Positions 1 through 7,930 of a stretch of DNA of 64,000 bases are shown in pieces. This DNA is from JBKPRX01 sp046734795. Its GTDB lineage: Bacteria > Actinomycetota > Thermoleophilia > Gaiellales > Gaiellaceae. Under the pieces are notes generated by a model. It was not told the origin of the DNA. It saw only the letters and a list, made by a program, of their open reading frames with translations, and ran no database searches. The DNA is taken from NCBI GenBank assembly GCA_046734795.1, contig JBKPRX010000011.1, positions 1 through 64,000 of the forward strand, given 5' to 3'. How positions within the stretch are numbered: the stretch's first letter is position 1; each line of letters begins with the position of its first letter. The position numbers and the translations under genes are program-made.

Positions 1-1565
1 ACGCGCTCGATCTCGTGGAGCAGTCCGTCACGCAGGAACCACGGTCCGACAAGGAGCTTCCGGAAGACCGTCGGCGGCGTGTGTCCGGTGACCGCGTTGA
101 ACACGTCGGCGACGTCAGCCGCGATGTCCTCGTCCGCCGTGAAGAAGCTCACGTCTTCGTAGGCGGACGCATTGGACGCGTGGTAGTTACCGCTGCCGAT
201 GTGCACGTAGCGCGTCAGGCCGTCGCGCTCGCGTCGCACGAGGAGACAGAGCTTCGCGTGCACCTTGAGCTCGGGTCCGCCGTAGACGACGTGCACGCCG
301 GCGCGCTCGAGGGCGCGCGACCATTCGATGTTCCGCCGTTCGTCGAACCGCGCACGCAGCTCCACGAGACAGACCGCATGCTTTCCTTGCTCGGCGGCGT
401 CCACGAGCGACGAGACTGTGCTCGAGGGATTGCCCGTGCGATAGACGGTTGCTTTCAGGGTCGCCACCTTCGAGTCGTGCGATGCGGCGACGAACCGCTC
501 GACGCTCGTGTCGTACGCGTCGTACGGGTGATGCGCGAGCAAGTCGTGCCTTCGGATCTGGCCGAGGAGCGCGGTGCTGTCGCCCGTCGTGAACGGCCGC
601 GCAGTCACGGGCCGCCACGGCTTGCGCTTGAGCTCGGGTCGATCGAGCTCGGCGAGCTCGGCGAGGTCGGCGAGGCCGAGCGGTGCCGCCGACTCGTACA
701 CGAGGTCCGGCTCGATCGCGAGCTCGTCTCGCAGGACCTCGCGGATCTCCGGCGGCGTCGCCGCGGTGACCTCGAGCCGCACGACGTCGCCGAAGCGCCG
801 TTGCCGCAATCCGATCTCCAACGCCTCCAGCAGGTCGTCGGCGTCGCTCGCGACGGACAAGTCGGCATCGCGCGTCACCCGGAAGACGCCGTGGGCCAGA
901 ACCTCGCTCGCTCCGACGAGCGTCGGCAGGAAGAAGACGATCGCCTCCTCGATCGAAACGAGGCCGCCGCGCCCGACGTCGAGGAAGCGCGGTACGTCCT
1001 GCGGGACGCTGATGTAGACAAACCGCGTCTCGGCTCCGCCGCCGACGCGGACCGCGACGTTCAGCGCAAGCGACTGCACGTGCGGGAAGAGGACGTCCGG
1101 GTCCGGGGCGATCGGCGTCAGAAGCGGCAGCACCTCGCGCTCGAATCGCTTGGTCAGGGCGCGCAGCTCGCGGGGACGGCACTCCGCCGCGGTTTGCACG
1201 CGGACTCCTTCGTCGACGAGCGCAGGCCGGAGCTCGTCGAGCCAGAGCGCGTCCTGGGTTTCTTGGAAGTGAACGATCGCTCGGCGCGCATCGCCGAGCG
1301 TCTGCATCGGCGTACGGCCGTCGGGCGCTCTCCGCGTGACGCCGCTCGCTGCGAGGTCGTTGAGCTCGGCCATCCGTACCGCAAAGAACTCGTCCAGGTT
1401 CGAGGAGGCGATGGAGCAGAACCGGACTCGATCGAGGAGCGGGAGCGACGGGTCGGCGGCGAGGCCGAGCACCCGGAGGTCGAACTCGATCCACGACAGC
1501 TCGCGGTTGAGGAAGTGGCGAACCGGGATCCTGGCCGGGTCGCGAAGGCGGGCCTCGCGGCTCAC
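1..1565 (-). CDS. ppk1: Polyphosphate kinase 1 (PPK1), 3' end cut by window edge
   Basis: PPK1 reversibly polymerises the ATP gamma-phosphate into polyphosphate. The visible 521 codons begin with the family N-terminus (NRELSWIEFD, then NLDEFFAVRMAEL). They continue through the PLD-like HxK segment LKVHAKLCLL and the conserved stretch HIGSGNYH...YEDVSFFTAD. PPK1 is normally about 690-720 residues, so roughly the last 180, including the second PLD-like domain, lie outside the window. The GTG at 1565 is the only usual start close before the NRELSW motif, and no Shine-Dalgarno precedes it. A TCRYCC-N5-GGRYGA repeat sits 34 bases upstream, which fits a leaderless mRNA. It is divergent from the histidine kinase at 1759. 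Identity is certain; the start is likely. Confidence 0.95.
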   Translation of the reverse strand, partial: MSREARLRDPARIPVRHFLNRELSWIEFDLRVLGLAADPSLPLLDRVRFCSIASSNLDEFFAVRMAELNDLAASGVTRRAPDGRTPMQTLGDARRAIVHFQETQDALWLDELRPALVDEGVRVQTAAECRPRELRALTKRFEREVLPLLTPIAPDPDVLFPHVQSLALNVAVRVGGGAETRFVYISVPQDVPRFLDVGRGGLVSIEEAIVFFLPTLVGASEVLAHGVFRVTRDADLSVASDADDLLEALEIGLRQRRFGDVVRLEVTAATPPEIREVLRDELAIEPDLVYESAAPLGLADLAELAELDRPELKRKPWRPVTARPFTTGDSTALLGQIRRHDLLAHHPYDAYDTSVERFVAASHDSKVATLKATVYRTGNPSSTVSSLVDAAEQGKHAVCLVELRARFDERRNIEWSRALERAGVHVVYGGPELKVHAKLCLLVRRERDGLTRYVHIGSGNYHASNASAYEDVSFFTADEDIAADVADVFNAVTGHTPPTVFRKLLVGPWFLRDGLLHEIER

Positions 1566-1599
1566 GTCATGAGTCTCGCGCAGCCGACCGGCGGCTGGA

Positions 1600-1616
1600 T
1601 CATCCCCCCAGGGTGA
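1600..1616. promoter_or_regulatory. TCRYCC-N5-GGRYGA inverted repeat, site 1 (ppk1)
   Basis: Reads TCATCC-CCCCA-GGGTGA. It lies 34 bases upstream of the ppk1 GTG. Member of the repeat family described in the findings. Confidence 0.6.
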
Positions 1617-1758
1617 AGAAGTGGTGAACTCGCCCGCAGCATCTCCTCGAATCCTCCAGAAAGGGCGAGCGCAAAGCACTGGACGGACGGCCAGACTGCG
1701 ACGCACGCGCCTCGCGGTACGGTTGCTCGTGCTACCCCCCGATTGCGAGGGCTGATTG

Positions 1759-3585
1759 GTGGCCTCGATCGCGGCTCCTGCCCTGAAGGCGGAAAACCCA
1801 GCGAAGTCCGTGTTCCTGCTCAGCGGGCTTTGCCTGCTGGGCGGATTCGCCGCGACGGCGACTGCGCTTCGCCTCGGTGACCGGTCCGATCTCAGTCCCG
1901 ATGCCCTCTCGTACGTCCGGGGCGTCGCTGTCGCCCTGAACGTCTTCGTCGGCGCCTACCTCATCTGGCGCCGACCTGACGGCCGCTTCGGCCTCTATCT
2001 CGCGGGAACGGGTCTCATCTACGCGGTCGCCGCCCTCAACGCGTCCGACGACGATCTCGCGCACACGATCGGCCGGCTCGCGTTCGCTGTCTACGTGGTC
2101 GCGCTCGCGTACGTGCTCCTTGCCTACCCGCACGATGCGCTCGGCTCGAGACCCGAGCGCAGGCTGATCGCCGCACTCTGCATCGGCTCGGCCGCGCTCT
2201 GGCTCGTAGCGATCCCGTTCATCCACCTGCTGCCGGTCGCCGGCGCGTTGACGGACTGCAGCGCTCACTGCCCCGACAACGCCTTTCAAGTCGTAACGAC
2301 CTCGCACGCAGTCTCCCGGACGCTTGAGATCGCGGTCGCGATGTGGACGGCAGCCGCCCTGCTCGCAGTCGGCGTCGTCCTCACCATGAAGATGCGATCG
2401 CCATCGCGGCTTCGCAGACGCCTGGTTGTCCCGCTGCTTCTCTGCGGGGCCGTTCTCGCCGTCTATTACTCGGTGTTCACGGTTCTGAGCGAGCTCGGCG
2501 TCGAGACGGGAGCCGGCTTCCGGATCTTGGCCGCCGCAGTCACGCTGGCGATTCCCGCGGTGATGTTCGTCGGCCAGGTACGCGGGCGCGTTTTTGCGGC
2601 GACGAGCCTCGGCCGCCTTGCGACGGAGGTCGCGGACGATCCGGTCTCCGCGGCACACATCGAGCTGAATCTGCGCGAGGCGCTCGGCGATCCGACCTTG
2701 CTGCTCGGGCTCTGGGACGCTCGGCGGGGCAGCTACGTCGACGTCCACGGTGAGACGTTCGAGGTGCCGGCGCCCGGCCCGGAAATCGGAGTCACGTATG
2801 TGGAGCGGGACGGCCGTCCGTTTGCGGCACTCGTCCACGACTCGTTGCTCGACGAGGCGTCGGGTGTTGCACGCGGTCTCGCGGCGACGTCGCTGCTGCT
2901 GCTCGAGCACACGCAGCTGATCGAAGAGCTGCGAGCCTCGCGGGCGCGCGTCGCAGCCTCGCAACAAGAAGAGCGAGTGCGGCTCGAGCGCGACCTCCAC
3001 GACGGTGCGCAGCAGCGGCTTTTCGCGATCCAGATCAAGGTCGACGCACTCGAGCACCGGGTCGACGATCCGGTGCTCGCGCACGAGCTGGCCGACATCG
3101 CGCTCGATGCCGCGGCCGCCGTCGAGGAGCTTCGCACGCTCGCCCACGGGCTCTATCCGGCGCTTCTGCGCGAGCGCGGACTGCCCGACGCCCTTCGTTC
3201 GGTTGCGATCGGCGCTGCGATCCCGGTGAAGATCGTCGACGTCGGGATCGGTCGGTGCGCGCCGGCGATCGAAGAAGCTGTCTACTACTGCGCCCGCGAA
3301 GCGATCCAGAACGCAACGAAGCACGGCGGACAGGGCGTGCGCGTCACGGTAACGCTCGAGCGACGCGGCGACGATCTCGAGGCGACGATCGCCGACGACG
3401 GTTGCGGCTTCGACCTCGACGAGCATTCAGACGGGATCGGCCTCGTCGGCATGCACGACCGGCTCGGTTCGTTCGGCGAGCTCGAGATCAGGTCGCGGCC
3501 CGGAAGCGGAACGACCGTGCACGCCGTCGTTCCCGGCTGCTGGGCAACCGACGGGGCCGGTCCCGCCGCGACGCCGGCGAGCTGA
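1759..3585 (+). CDS. Membrane sensor histidine kinase, NarL-type (HisKA_3)
   Basis: Orphan two-component sensor of about 608 residues. The N-terminal 270 residues form roughly seven to eight membrane helices, with no recognisable ligand-binding domain. A linker follows, then the dimerisation/phosphoacceptor motif RDLHDGAQQRL near residue 412. The N-box REAIQNATKHGG is near 514 and the G-boxes DDGCGF and GIGLVGM near 549-560. This is the HPK7/NarX-DesK class, which normally pairs with a LuxR-type response regulator. None is adjacent; the nearest are at 24-27 kb. TTG at 1756 immediately precedes GTG 1759 and either could be used. The signal sensed cannot be told from the sequence. Confidence 0.9.
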   Translation: MASIAAPALKAENPAKSVFLLSGLCLLGGFAATATALRLGDRSDLSPDALSYVRGVAVALNVFVGAYLIWRRPDGRFGLYLAGTGLIYAVAALNASDDDLAHTIGRLAFAVYVVALAYVLLAYPHDALGSRPERRLIAALCIGSAALWLVAIPFIHLLPVAGALTDCSAHCPDNAFQVVTTSHAVSRTLEIAVAMWTAAALLAVGVVLTMKMRSPSRLRRRLVVPLLLCGAVLAVYYSVFTVLSELGVETGAGFRILAAAVTLAIPAVMFVGQVRGRVFAATSLGRLATEVADDPVSAAHIELNLREALGDPTLLLGLWDARRGSYVDVHGETFEVPAPGPEIGVTYVERDGRPFAALVHDSLLDEASGVARGLAATSLLLLEHTQLIEELRASRARVAASQQEERVRLERDLHDGAQQRLFAIQIKVDALEHRVDDPVLAHELADIALDAAAAVEELRTLAHGLYPALLRERGLPDALRSVAIGAAIPVKIVDVGIGRCAPAIEEAVYYCAREAIQNATKHGGQGVRVTVTLERRGDDLEATIADDGCGFDLDEHSDGIGLVGMHDRLGSFGELEIRSRPGSGTTVHAVVPGCWATDGAGPAATPAS

Positions 3586-3597
3586 TCGCCCCAACGT

Positions 3598-3614
3598 TCG
3601 TTCGAACTGGATGA
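3598..3614. promoter_or_regulatory. Weak match to the TCRYCC-N5-GGRYGA repeat (MBL gene)
   Basis: Reads TCGTTC-GAACT-GGATGA, one base off the consensus. It lies 39 bases before the GTG of the MBL hydrolase. Weak member of the family. Confidence 0.3.
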
Positions 3615-3653
3615 CGATCCGCCGTTCGCCTTGAGCTTCGATCGAACGGAGCC

Positions 3654-4457
3654 GTGGACAAGGCGACAGCCGATGAACGCGTGCTCCGGATCACGTGGTT
3701 CGGACACAGCACAGTCCTCGTGGAGTTGGACGGCGTCAGGCTGCTCACGGATCCGATCCTGCGCGGTCGGCTTGCGCACCTTCGGCGCGTCGCGGAGCGC
3801 ATCGACCTCGCGACGGCTCGGCAAGTCGACACGGTCCTTGTCTCGCACGCGCATCACGACCACCTCGACCTCCTCTCGCTCAGGCGTCTCGGTCGGACGA
3901 TTCCGATCGTCGTGCCGCTCGGAACGCGCGGCATGCTCGCGCGCCGCGGCTTCTCGAGAGTGACCGAGGTCGCCGTCGGCGACGAAATCTCGGTCGGTCG
4001 GGTCGCAGTGACGGCGACGTACGCCGATCACCACGTGAAGCGCTATCCGTTGAGCGGTGTCGCGACCGCAGTCGGCTACGTCCTCAGCGGCTCCGCGCGC
4101 GTCTACTTCGCCGGAGACACGGATCTCTTCGACGGGATGCGCGACCTCTCGCCGAACCTCGACGTGGCGCTCGTCCCGATCTCCGGCTGGGGCCCGCGCG
4201 TCCCGGCCGGACATCTCAATCCGGAACGCGCCGCCGCGGCGCTCGCGCTGCTTCGTCCGAAGGTTGCGGTTCCGATCCACTGGGGCACGTACCGAAGATT
4301 CGGCCTCGAACGCGCGGAGCCGTCTCTGCGCGAACCGGCCGAGACGTTTACGGAGCTCGCGGGCGCAGCTGCCCCGGATGTGTCGGTTCGCGTGCTGCCC
4401 GTGGGTGGCACGCTCGAGCTTCCTGTTGCTTCCGCAACCGTCGAGGTGCGATCGTGA
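3654..4457 (+). CDS. MBL-fold metallo-hydrolase (UPF0173/RomA-like)
   Basis: A 267-residue metallo-beta-lactamase-fold hydrolase. The metal-binding motif HAHHDHLD is near residue 64, and further ligands appear in FAGDTDLF and PIHWGTY. The overall pattern (ITWFGHST at the N-terminus, GDTD in the middle) matches the UPF0173/UlaG-RomA group of cytoplasmic hydrolases acting on lactone or phosphodiester substrates; the actual substrate is unknown. The start is GTG 3654. The stop overlaps the GTG of the next gene by four bases (GTGA), so the two are translationally coupled and probably function together. Confidence 0.85.
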   Translation: MDKATADERVLRITWFGHSTVLVELDGVRLLTDPILRGRLAHLRRVAERIDLATARQVDTVLVSHAHHDHLDLLSLRRLGRTIPIVVPLGTRGMLARRGFSRVTEVAVGDEISVGRVAVTATYADHHVKRYPLSGVATAVGYVLSGSARVYFAGDTDLFDGMRDLSPNLDVALVPISGWGPRVPAGHLNPERAAAALALLRPKVAVPIHWGTYRRFGLERAEPSLREPAETFTELAGAAAPDVSVRVLPVGGTLELPVASATVEVRS

Positions 4458-6472
4458 GCACGGTGAGCACTGCGGCGCGAGTACCGGAAAGGCCACGCAT
4501 CCGCTTCGTGCGGTTGCTCGTGGCGTGGCTCCTCTCGTCCGCTTCGCTCTTCGTCGCCGCGCTCGTCGTCCCCGGTGTCTCGATCCACGGGAAGGGCGGC
4601 ACGCTGCTCGCGGCAGCTCTGATCGCGCTCCTGAACGCGATCCTGCCGCCGGTGCTCGCCGCCGTGCGGCTGCCGTTCACGCTCGTGCTCGGCTTCGTGC
4701 TCGTACTCGTACTCGACGCGTTCATGTTCTTGCTCGTCGACCGCTTCGTGCCGTCGGTGTTCGAGGTCAGCTCGTTCTGGGCGGCGCTCGCGGCGGCGTT
4801 CGTCGCGGCCGCCGTCTCGGCGGCGCTCGATCCGATCTTTCGAACGAACGACGACGAGATGTACATGCTCCGCGTCACGCAGAGGATCGCGCGCCGAACC
4901 GGCGGCCAGATCGCGACGAGCGTGCCGGGGATCGTGTTCCTCGAGATCGACGGACTGGCGCTGCCGGTCCTGCGCCGCGCGATGCGCGACGGAAACGCGC
5001 CCGAGATGGCGAAATGGATCGCCGACGGCGGCTATCGACTGACCGAGTGGGAGACGGACCTGTCGTCGCAAACCGGCGCGAGCCAAGCCGGGATCTTGCT
5101 CGGGACGAACGAGGACATCCCGGCCTTCAGGTGGATCGAGAAGGAGACCGGTCGCGCGATGACGTGCTCGAAGCCCGACGATTGCGCAGAGATCGAGCGG
5201 CGGTGCGCGACCGGGACCGGCCTCTTGCGCGACGGGGGCGCGAGCCGCGGCAACCTCCTCTCGGGCGAAGCCGAGCACATGATCCTCACCGTCAGCCGCA
5301 TCAACGAGGAGAAGCGCGCGAACCCCGGGTACCGCGTCTTCTTCGCGAACGGGTTCAACGTCATGCGCACGCTCGTCCTGTTCTTCTGGGAAGTGATCCT
5401 CGAGTGGACGGCGGCGGCGCGCAGCAAGCGTCGCGACGTGCGCCCGCGCGGCCACCGCGGCGGCGCGTATCCGTTCATGCGCGCGGCGATGTGCGTCGTT
5501 GTGCGCGACTTGATCGTCTACGGCGTCATCTCCGACATGATGAAAGGACGTCCAGCGGTCTACGCGACGTTCTCGAGCTATGACGAGGTGGCTCACCATT
5601 CGGGGCTCGAGCGTGCCGACACACTCGAAGCGCTCCGCAAGCTCGATCAACAGTTCGGGCGGATCGCTCGCGCGCGGCGGTACACGCCGCGGCCCTACGA
5701 GATCGTCGTCCTTTCGGACCACGGTCAGACTCAGGGCGCGACCTTCCTCCAACGAAACGGCTACGACCTCGCCGAGCTCGTCACGCGCTCGCTTGCGACC
5801 GGCACCGCCGGGAAGCTCGAGGCGGGCGACGAGAACGACGCAATGGTGGGTCATGCGGTGCAAGAGGCAACGAGCGGGGGCGGCGGCAGCGAGGGGAGCC
5901 GGCAGGCGCCGGAGCGTGAGGCAGCCGTGCTCGCGTCCGGCAACCTCGGGCTCGTCTATCTCCTGGAAGAGCCTCGACGACTGACGCTCGAGGAGATCGA
6001 GGAGCGCCACCCGAACCTGATCGAAACGCTGCGCGCGCATCCGCACGTCGGTTTTCTGCTCGTCCGCTCGTCCGAGCACGGACCGCTCGTTCTCGGCGCG
6101 GACGGGGTTCGGTATCTCTCCGACGACCGGATCGAAGGTGAAGACCCGCTTGCGGATTTCTCGGAGAACGCCGCGCAGCACTTGCGCCGCACGGACTCGT
6201 TCCCGCACGTCGCGGACATCATGGTCAACAGCTTCTACGACCCGCAGATCGACGAAGGCTGCGCGTTCGAAGAGCTGATCTCGTTCCATGGAGGCCTCGG
6301 CGGCCCGCAGACTCGGCCGTTCATCCTGCACCCGCCGACGTTGCCGGTGGCCGACGAGCCGATCGTCGGCGCCGCGTCGGTGCACGAGCTGCTGAACGGC
6401 TGGCGCGCTGCGCTTCAGAGTCCGCATGCCGCCCCGTCCGCCGAGCCCGAGACGGCCGCCGCGACCACGTAG
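4454..6472 (+). CDS. Phage-holin-type membrane domain fused to type I phosphodiesterase/alkaline-phosphatase domain
   Basis: A 672-residue fusion. Residues about 15-135 are a four-helix Phage_holin_4_2/YvlD-like membrane domain, similar to the stand-alone protein at 47133. From about residue 150 to the end is an alkaline-phosphatase-superfamily domain: FLEIDGL near 155, SQTGASQAGILLGT carrying the likely nucleophile region, SSYDEVAHHSG near 376, and the metal-binding VVLSDHGQTQGA near 418. The catalytic domain would be tethered to the membrane. Coupled by a GTGA overlap to the MBL hydrolase upstream, so the pair may process a common phosphoester or membrane substrate (inference). The start is GTG 4454. 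Confidence 0.85.
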   Translation: MSTVSTAARVPERPRIRFVRLLVAWLLSSASLFVAALVVPGVSIHGKGGTLLAAALIALLNAILPPVLAAVRLPFTLVLGFVLVLVLDAFMFLLVDRFVPSVFEVSSFWAALAAAFVAAAVSAALDPIFRTNDDEMYMLRVTQRIARRTGGQIATSVPGIVFLEIDGLALPVLRRAMRDGNAPEMAKWIADGGYRLTEWETDLSSQTGASQAGILLGTNEDIPAFRWIEKETGRAMTCSKPDDCAEIERRCATGTGLLRDGGASRGNLLSGEAEHMILTVSRINEEKRANPGYRVFFANGFNVMRTLVLFFWEVILEWTAAARSKRRDVRPRGHRGGAYPFMRAAMCVVVRDLIVYGVISDMMKGRPAVYATFSSYDEVAHHSGLERADTLEALRKLDQQFGRIARARRYTPRPYEIVVLSDHGQTQGATFLQRNGYDLAELVTRSLATGTAGKLEAGDENDAMVGHAVQEATSGGGGSEGSRQAPEREAAVLASGNLGLVYLLEEPRRLTLEEIEERHPNLIETLRAHPHVGFLLVRSSEHGPLVLGADGVRYLSDDRIEGEDPLADFSENAAQHLRRTDSFPHVADIMVNSFYDPQIDEGCAFEELISFHGGLGGPQTRPFILHPPTLPVADEPIVGAASVHELLNGWRAALQSPHAAPSAEPETAAATT

Positions 6473-6484
6473 CGCGCAACCACT

Positions 6485-6501
6485 TCATCCGGTTCGGGCG
6501 A
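6485..6501. promoter_or_regulatory. TCRYCC-N5-GGRYGA inverted repeat, site 2 (DUF6325 gene)
   Basis: Reads TCATCC-GGTTC-GGGCGA. It lies 56 bases before the ATG of the DUF6325 gene, which has its own ribosome binding site. Confidence 0.6.
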
Positions 6502-6557
6502 TGAATTCAACGCGCCGACCGACGATCGTGGCCGCAGTCCGACGAGAGGAGCGAACG

Positions 6558-7106
6558 ATGGCGATTGGACCGGTACAGCTGCTTGTACTCGGATTCGTCG
6601 AACCGAACTTCCAAGGCGAGGTCGTCGCCGAACTGCAACGGCTGCGCGAGAACGACATGGTGCGCGTGATCGACGCGCTCGCCGTCTTCAAGCACGAAGA
6701 CGGAGAAATCGAAACGCTGAAGATGAGCAACCTGACGCAGGACGAAGCCGTCGAGCTCGGCGCCACGATCGGCGCGCTCATCGGACTGGGCGCCGCGGGC
6801 GAAGAAGGCGCCGAGGAATACGCGCTCGCGGGCGCCGAGGCTGCGGCAGAGGGCGGCGTCGACGTTTTCAGCGAAGGCGAGGAATGGGACGTTCTCGGCG
6901 ACATCCCGCCGAACACCGCTGCGGCAATGATCCTGCTCGAGCACCATTGGGCCATCGGGCTGCGCGACGCGATCGGACGCGCCGGTGGGTTCCGCGTCGG
7001 CGAAGGCTTCATCAGCCCGTTCGACCTCGTCGCGGTCGGTCTGCTCGAGGCAGAAGAAGCGAAGCGGCTGGAAGAGCTCGCGGCTGCCGCCACGCCTTCG
7101 GGCTGA
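6558..7106 (+). CDS. DUF6325 family protein
   Basis: A 182-residue cytoplasmic protein of the DUF6325 family (N-terminus GPVQLLVLGF, then VRVIDALAVFKHEDGEIETL). It has a Gly/Ala/Glu-rich middle (GALIGLGAAGEEGAEE) and a C-terminal helix-rich segment. The fold resembles DUF1269-type proteins, often found next to small membrane stress proteins, and no biochemical role is established. ATG 6558 is chosen because GAGAGGAGC precedes it at normal spacing. It stands as a single transcription unit between repeat site 2 and a strong hairpin at 7134-7174. Confidence 0.85.
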   Translation: MAIGPVQLLVLGFVEPNFQGEVVAELQRLRENDMVRVIDALAVFKHEDGEIETLKMSNLTQDEAVELGATIGALIGLGAAGEEGAEEYALAGAEAAAEGGVDVFSEGEEWDVLGDIPPNTAAAMILLEHHWAIGLRDAIGRAGGFRVGEGFISPFDLVAVGLLEAEEAKRLEELAAAATPSG

Positions 7107-7133
7107 GCTAGAAGCGGCTCGAGCGACGGCCGA

Positions 7134-7174
7134 GGCGCCGGGTCCCGACCGCCCGCAGCGGAGGGCCCGGCGCC
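7134..7174 (+). terminator. Strong GC hairpin after the DUF6325 gene
   Basis: Arms GGCGCCGGG (7134-7142) and CCCGGCGCC (7166-7174) pair perfectly, with an extra CCC/GGG pair inside past a one-base bulge. There is no T-tract, so termination is likely but not proven. Confidence 0.5.
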
Positions 7175-7205
7175 GGCGATCGAGCCCGGGCGTCCTCGCG
7201 CGCGT

Positions 7206-7222
7206 TCATCCCGGGAGGGTGA
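7206..7222. promoter_or_regulatory. TCRYCC-N5-GGRYGA inverted repeat, site 3 (PLDc_N/SHOCT gene)
   Basis: Reads TCATCC-CGGGA-GGGTGA. It lies 58 bases before the GTG at 7281. Confidence 0.65.
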
Positions 7223-7280
7223 CGATGTCGACGCCTGGCAGCGCGAGGATCCTTGTGATCCTCGACTGAAGGAGGCCGGC

Positions 7281-7664
7281 GTGGTTGCGACGACGTTCTG
7301 GGAGACGTTCTTCCTCTTGCTCCTCTTCCTGCCGCTCGTGATGGTCTGGGCGTTCGCGCTCATCGACATCTTCCGGAGAGACGACATCAACGGCGTGTGG
7401 AAGGCGCTCTGGGTCGTCGCCGTGATCGTGCTTCCCTTCCTCGGGACGCTCGTCTACCTGATCGCGCGTAAGCCGGGCGCCACACCTCAGGAGCGCGCCA
7501 TGCTGGACGAGACGGGCCAGCGGTGGCAGGCCGGAACCGCCGAGGACGGCGTCGCCGCGTTGAGCCGGCTCGCCGACCTGCACGACCGCGGCAAGATCAC
7601 AGACAGCGAGTTCGCCGCCGAGAAAGCAAGGCTTCTTGGCACCGGAGCTTCGGTGCCGGCATAG
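7281..7664 (+). CDS. PLDc_N plus SHOCT domain small membrane protein
   Basis: A 127-residue protein. The N-terminal half is a PLDc_N-type segment with two membrane helices (about residues 8-28 and 42-62) around the charged loop DIFRRDDINGVWKALW. The C-terminal 35 residues are a SHOCT motif (LSRLADLHDRGKITDSEFAAEKARLL). Such proteins are common in actinobacteria and usually stress-linked, but the molecular role is unknown. The start is GTG 7281 after GGAGG. It is followed by two further membrane-protein genes on the same strand. It is paralogous to the proteins at 12765, 16110 and 34673. Confidence 0.85.
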   Translation: MVATTFWETFFLLLLFLPLVMVWAFALIDIFRRDDINGVWKALWVVAVIVLPFLGTLVYLIARKPGATPQERAMLDETGQRWQAGTAEDGVAALSRLADLHDRGKITDSEFAAEKARLLGTGASVPA

Positions 7665-7702
7665 GTGCGCGACACAAACGACGACACGAGAAAGGAGGCG
7701 AC

Positions 7703-7930
7703 GTGGAGGACGACGACGAACAGGGGCTCGGCGCGCGACTCTGGCTGACCATCATCGGGATCGGGGTCGGCGCAGTGATCGCAGCGATGCTGTTTCTCTT
7801 CCTCTTCGGTCGGGTCTGGTACGCGTGGGGCTTCTTTGGCGCGTTCCTCTTTTTCGGCGCGATCCTGATCGGGATCGGCTGGATCTACGACCGGCGCGAA
7901 CGAAGTAGGCGCAAGCGGCTTGCCGCCTAG
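7703..7930 (+). CDS. Small two-helix membrane protein
   Basis: A 75-residue protein with an acidic N-terminus (VEDDDEQG), two closely spaced membrane helices (about residues 15-35 and 40-60) and a strongly basic tail (DRRERSRRKRL). I do not recognise a family. GTG 7703 is chosen because AAAGGAGGCGA immediately precedes it, the best ribosome binding site in the area. It overlaps the start of the following exporter by 11 bases and is probably co-transcribed with it and with the gene at 7281. Confidence 0.65.
   Translation: MEDDDEQGLGARLWLTIIGIGVGAVIAAMLFLFLFGRVWYAWGFFGAFLFFGAILIGIGWIYDRRERSRRKRLAA

Noticed and set aside
15..1616. Long open frame on the plus strand opposite ppk1
   Set aside because: Arg/Asp-rich translation with no domain; it mirrors the PPK1 codons, which are clearly the real gene on the minus strand.
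1732..6472. Very long minus-strand open frames opposite the histidine kinase, MBL and fusion genes
   Set aside because: They are high-GC shadows: charged low-complexity products, no family motifs, overlapping well-supported genes.
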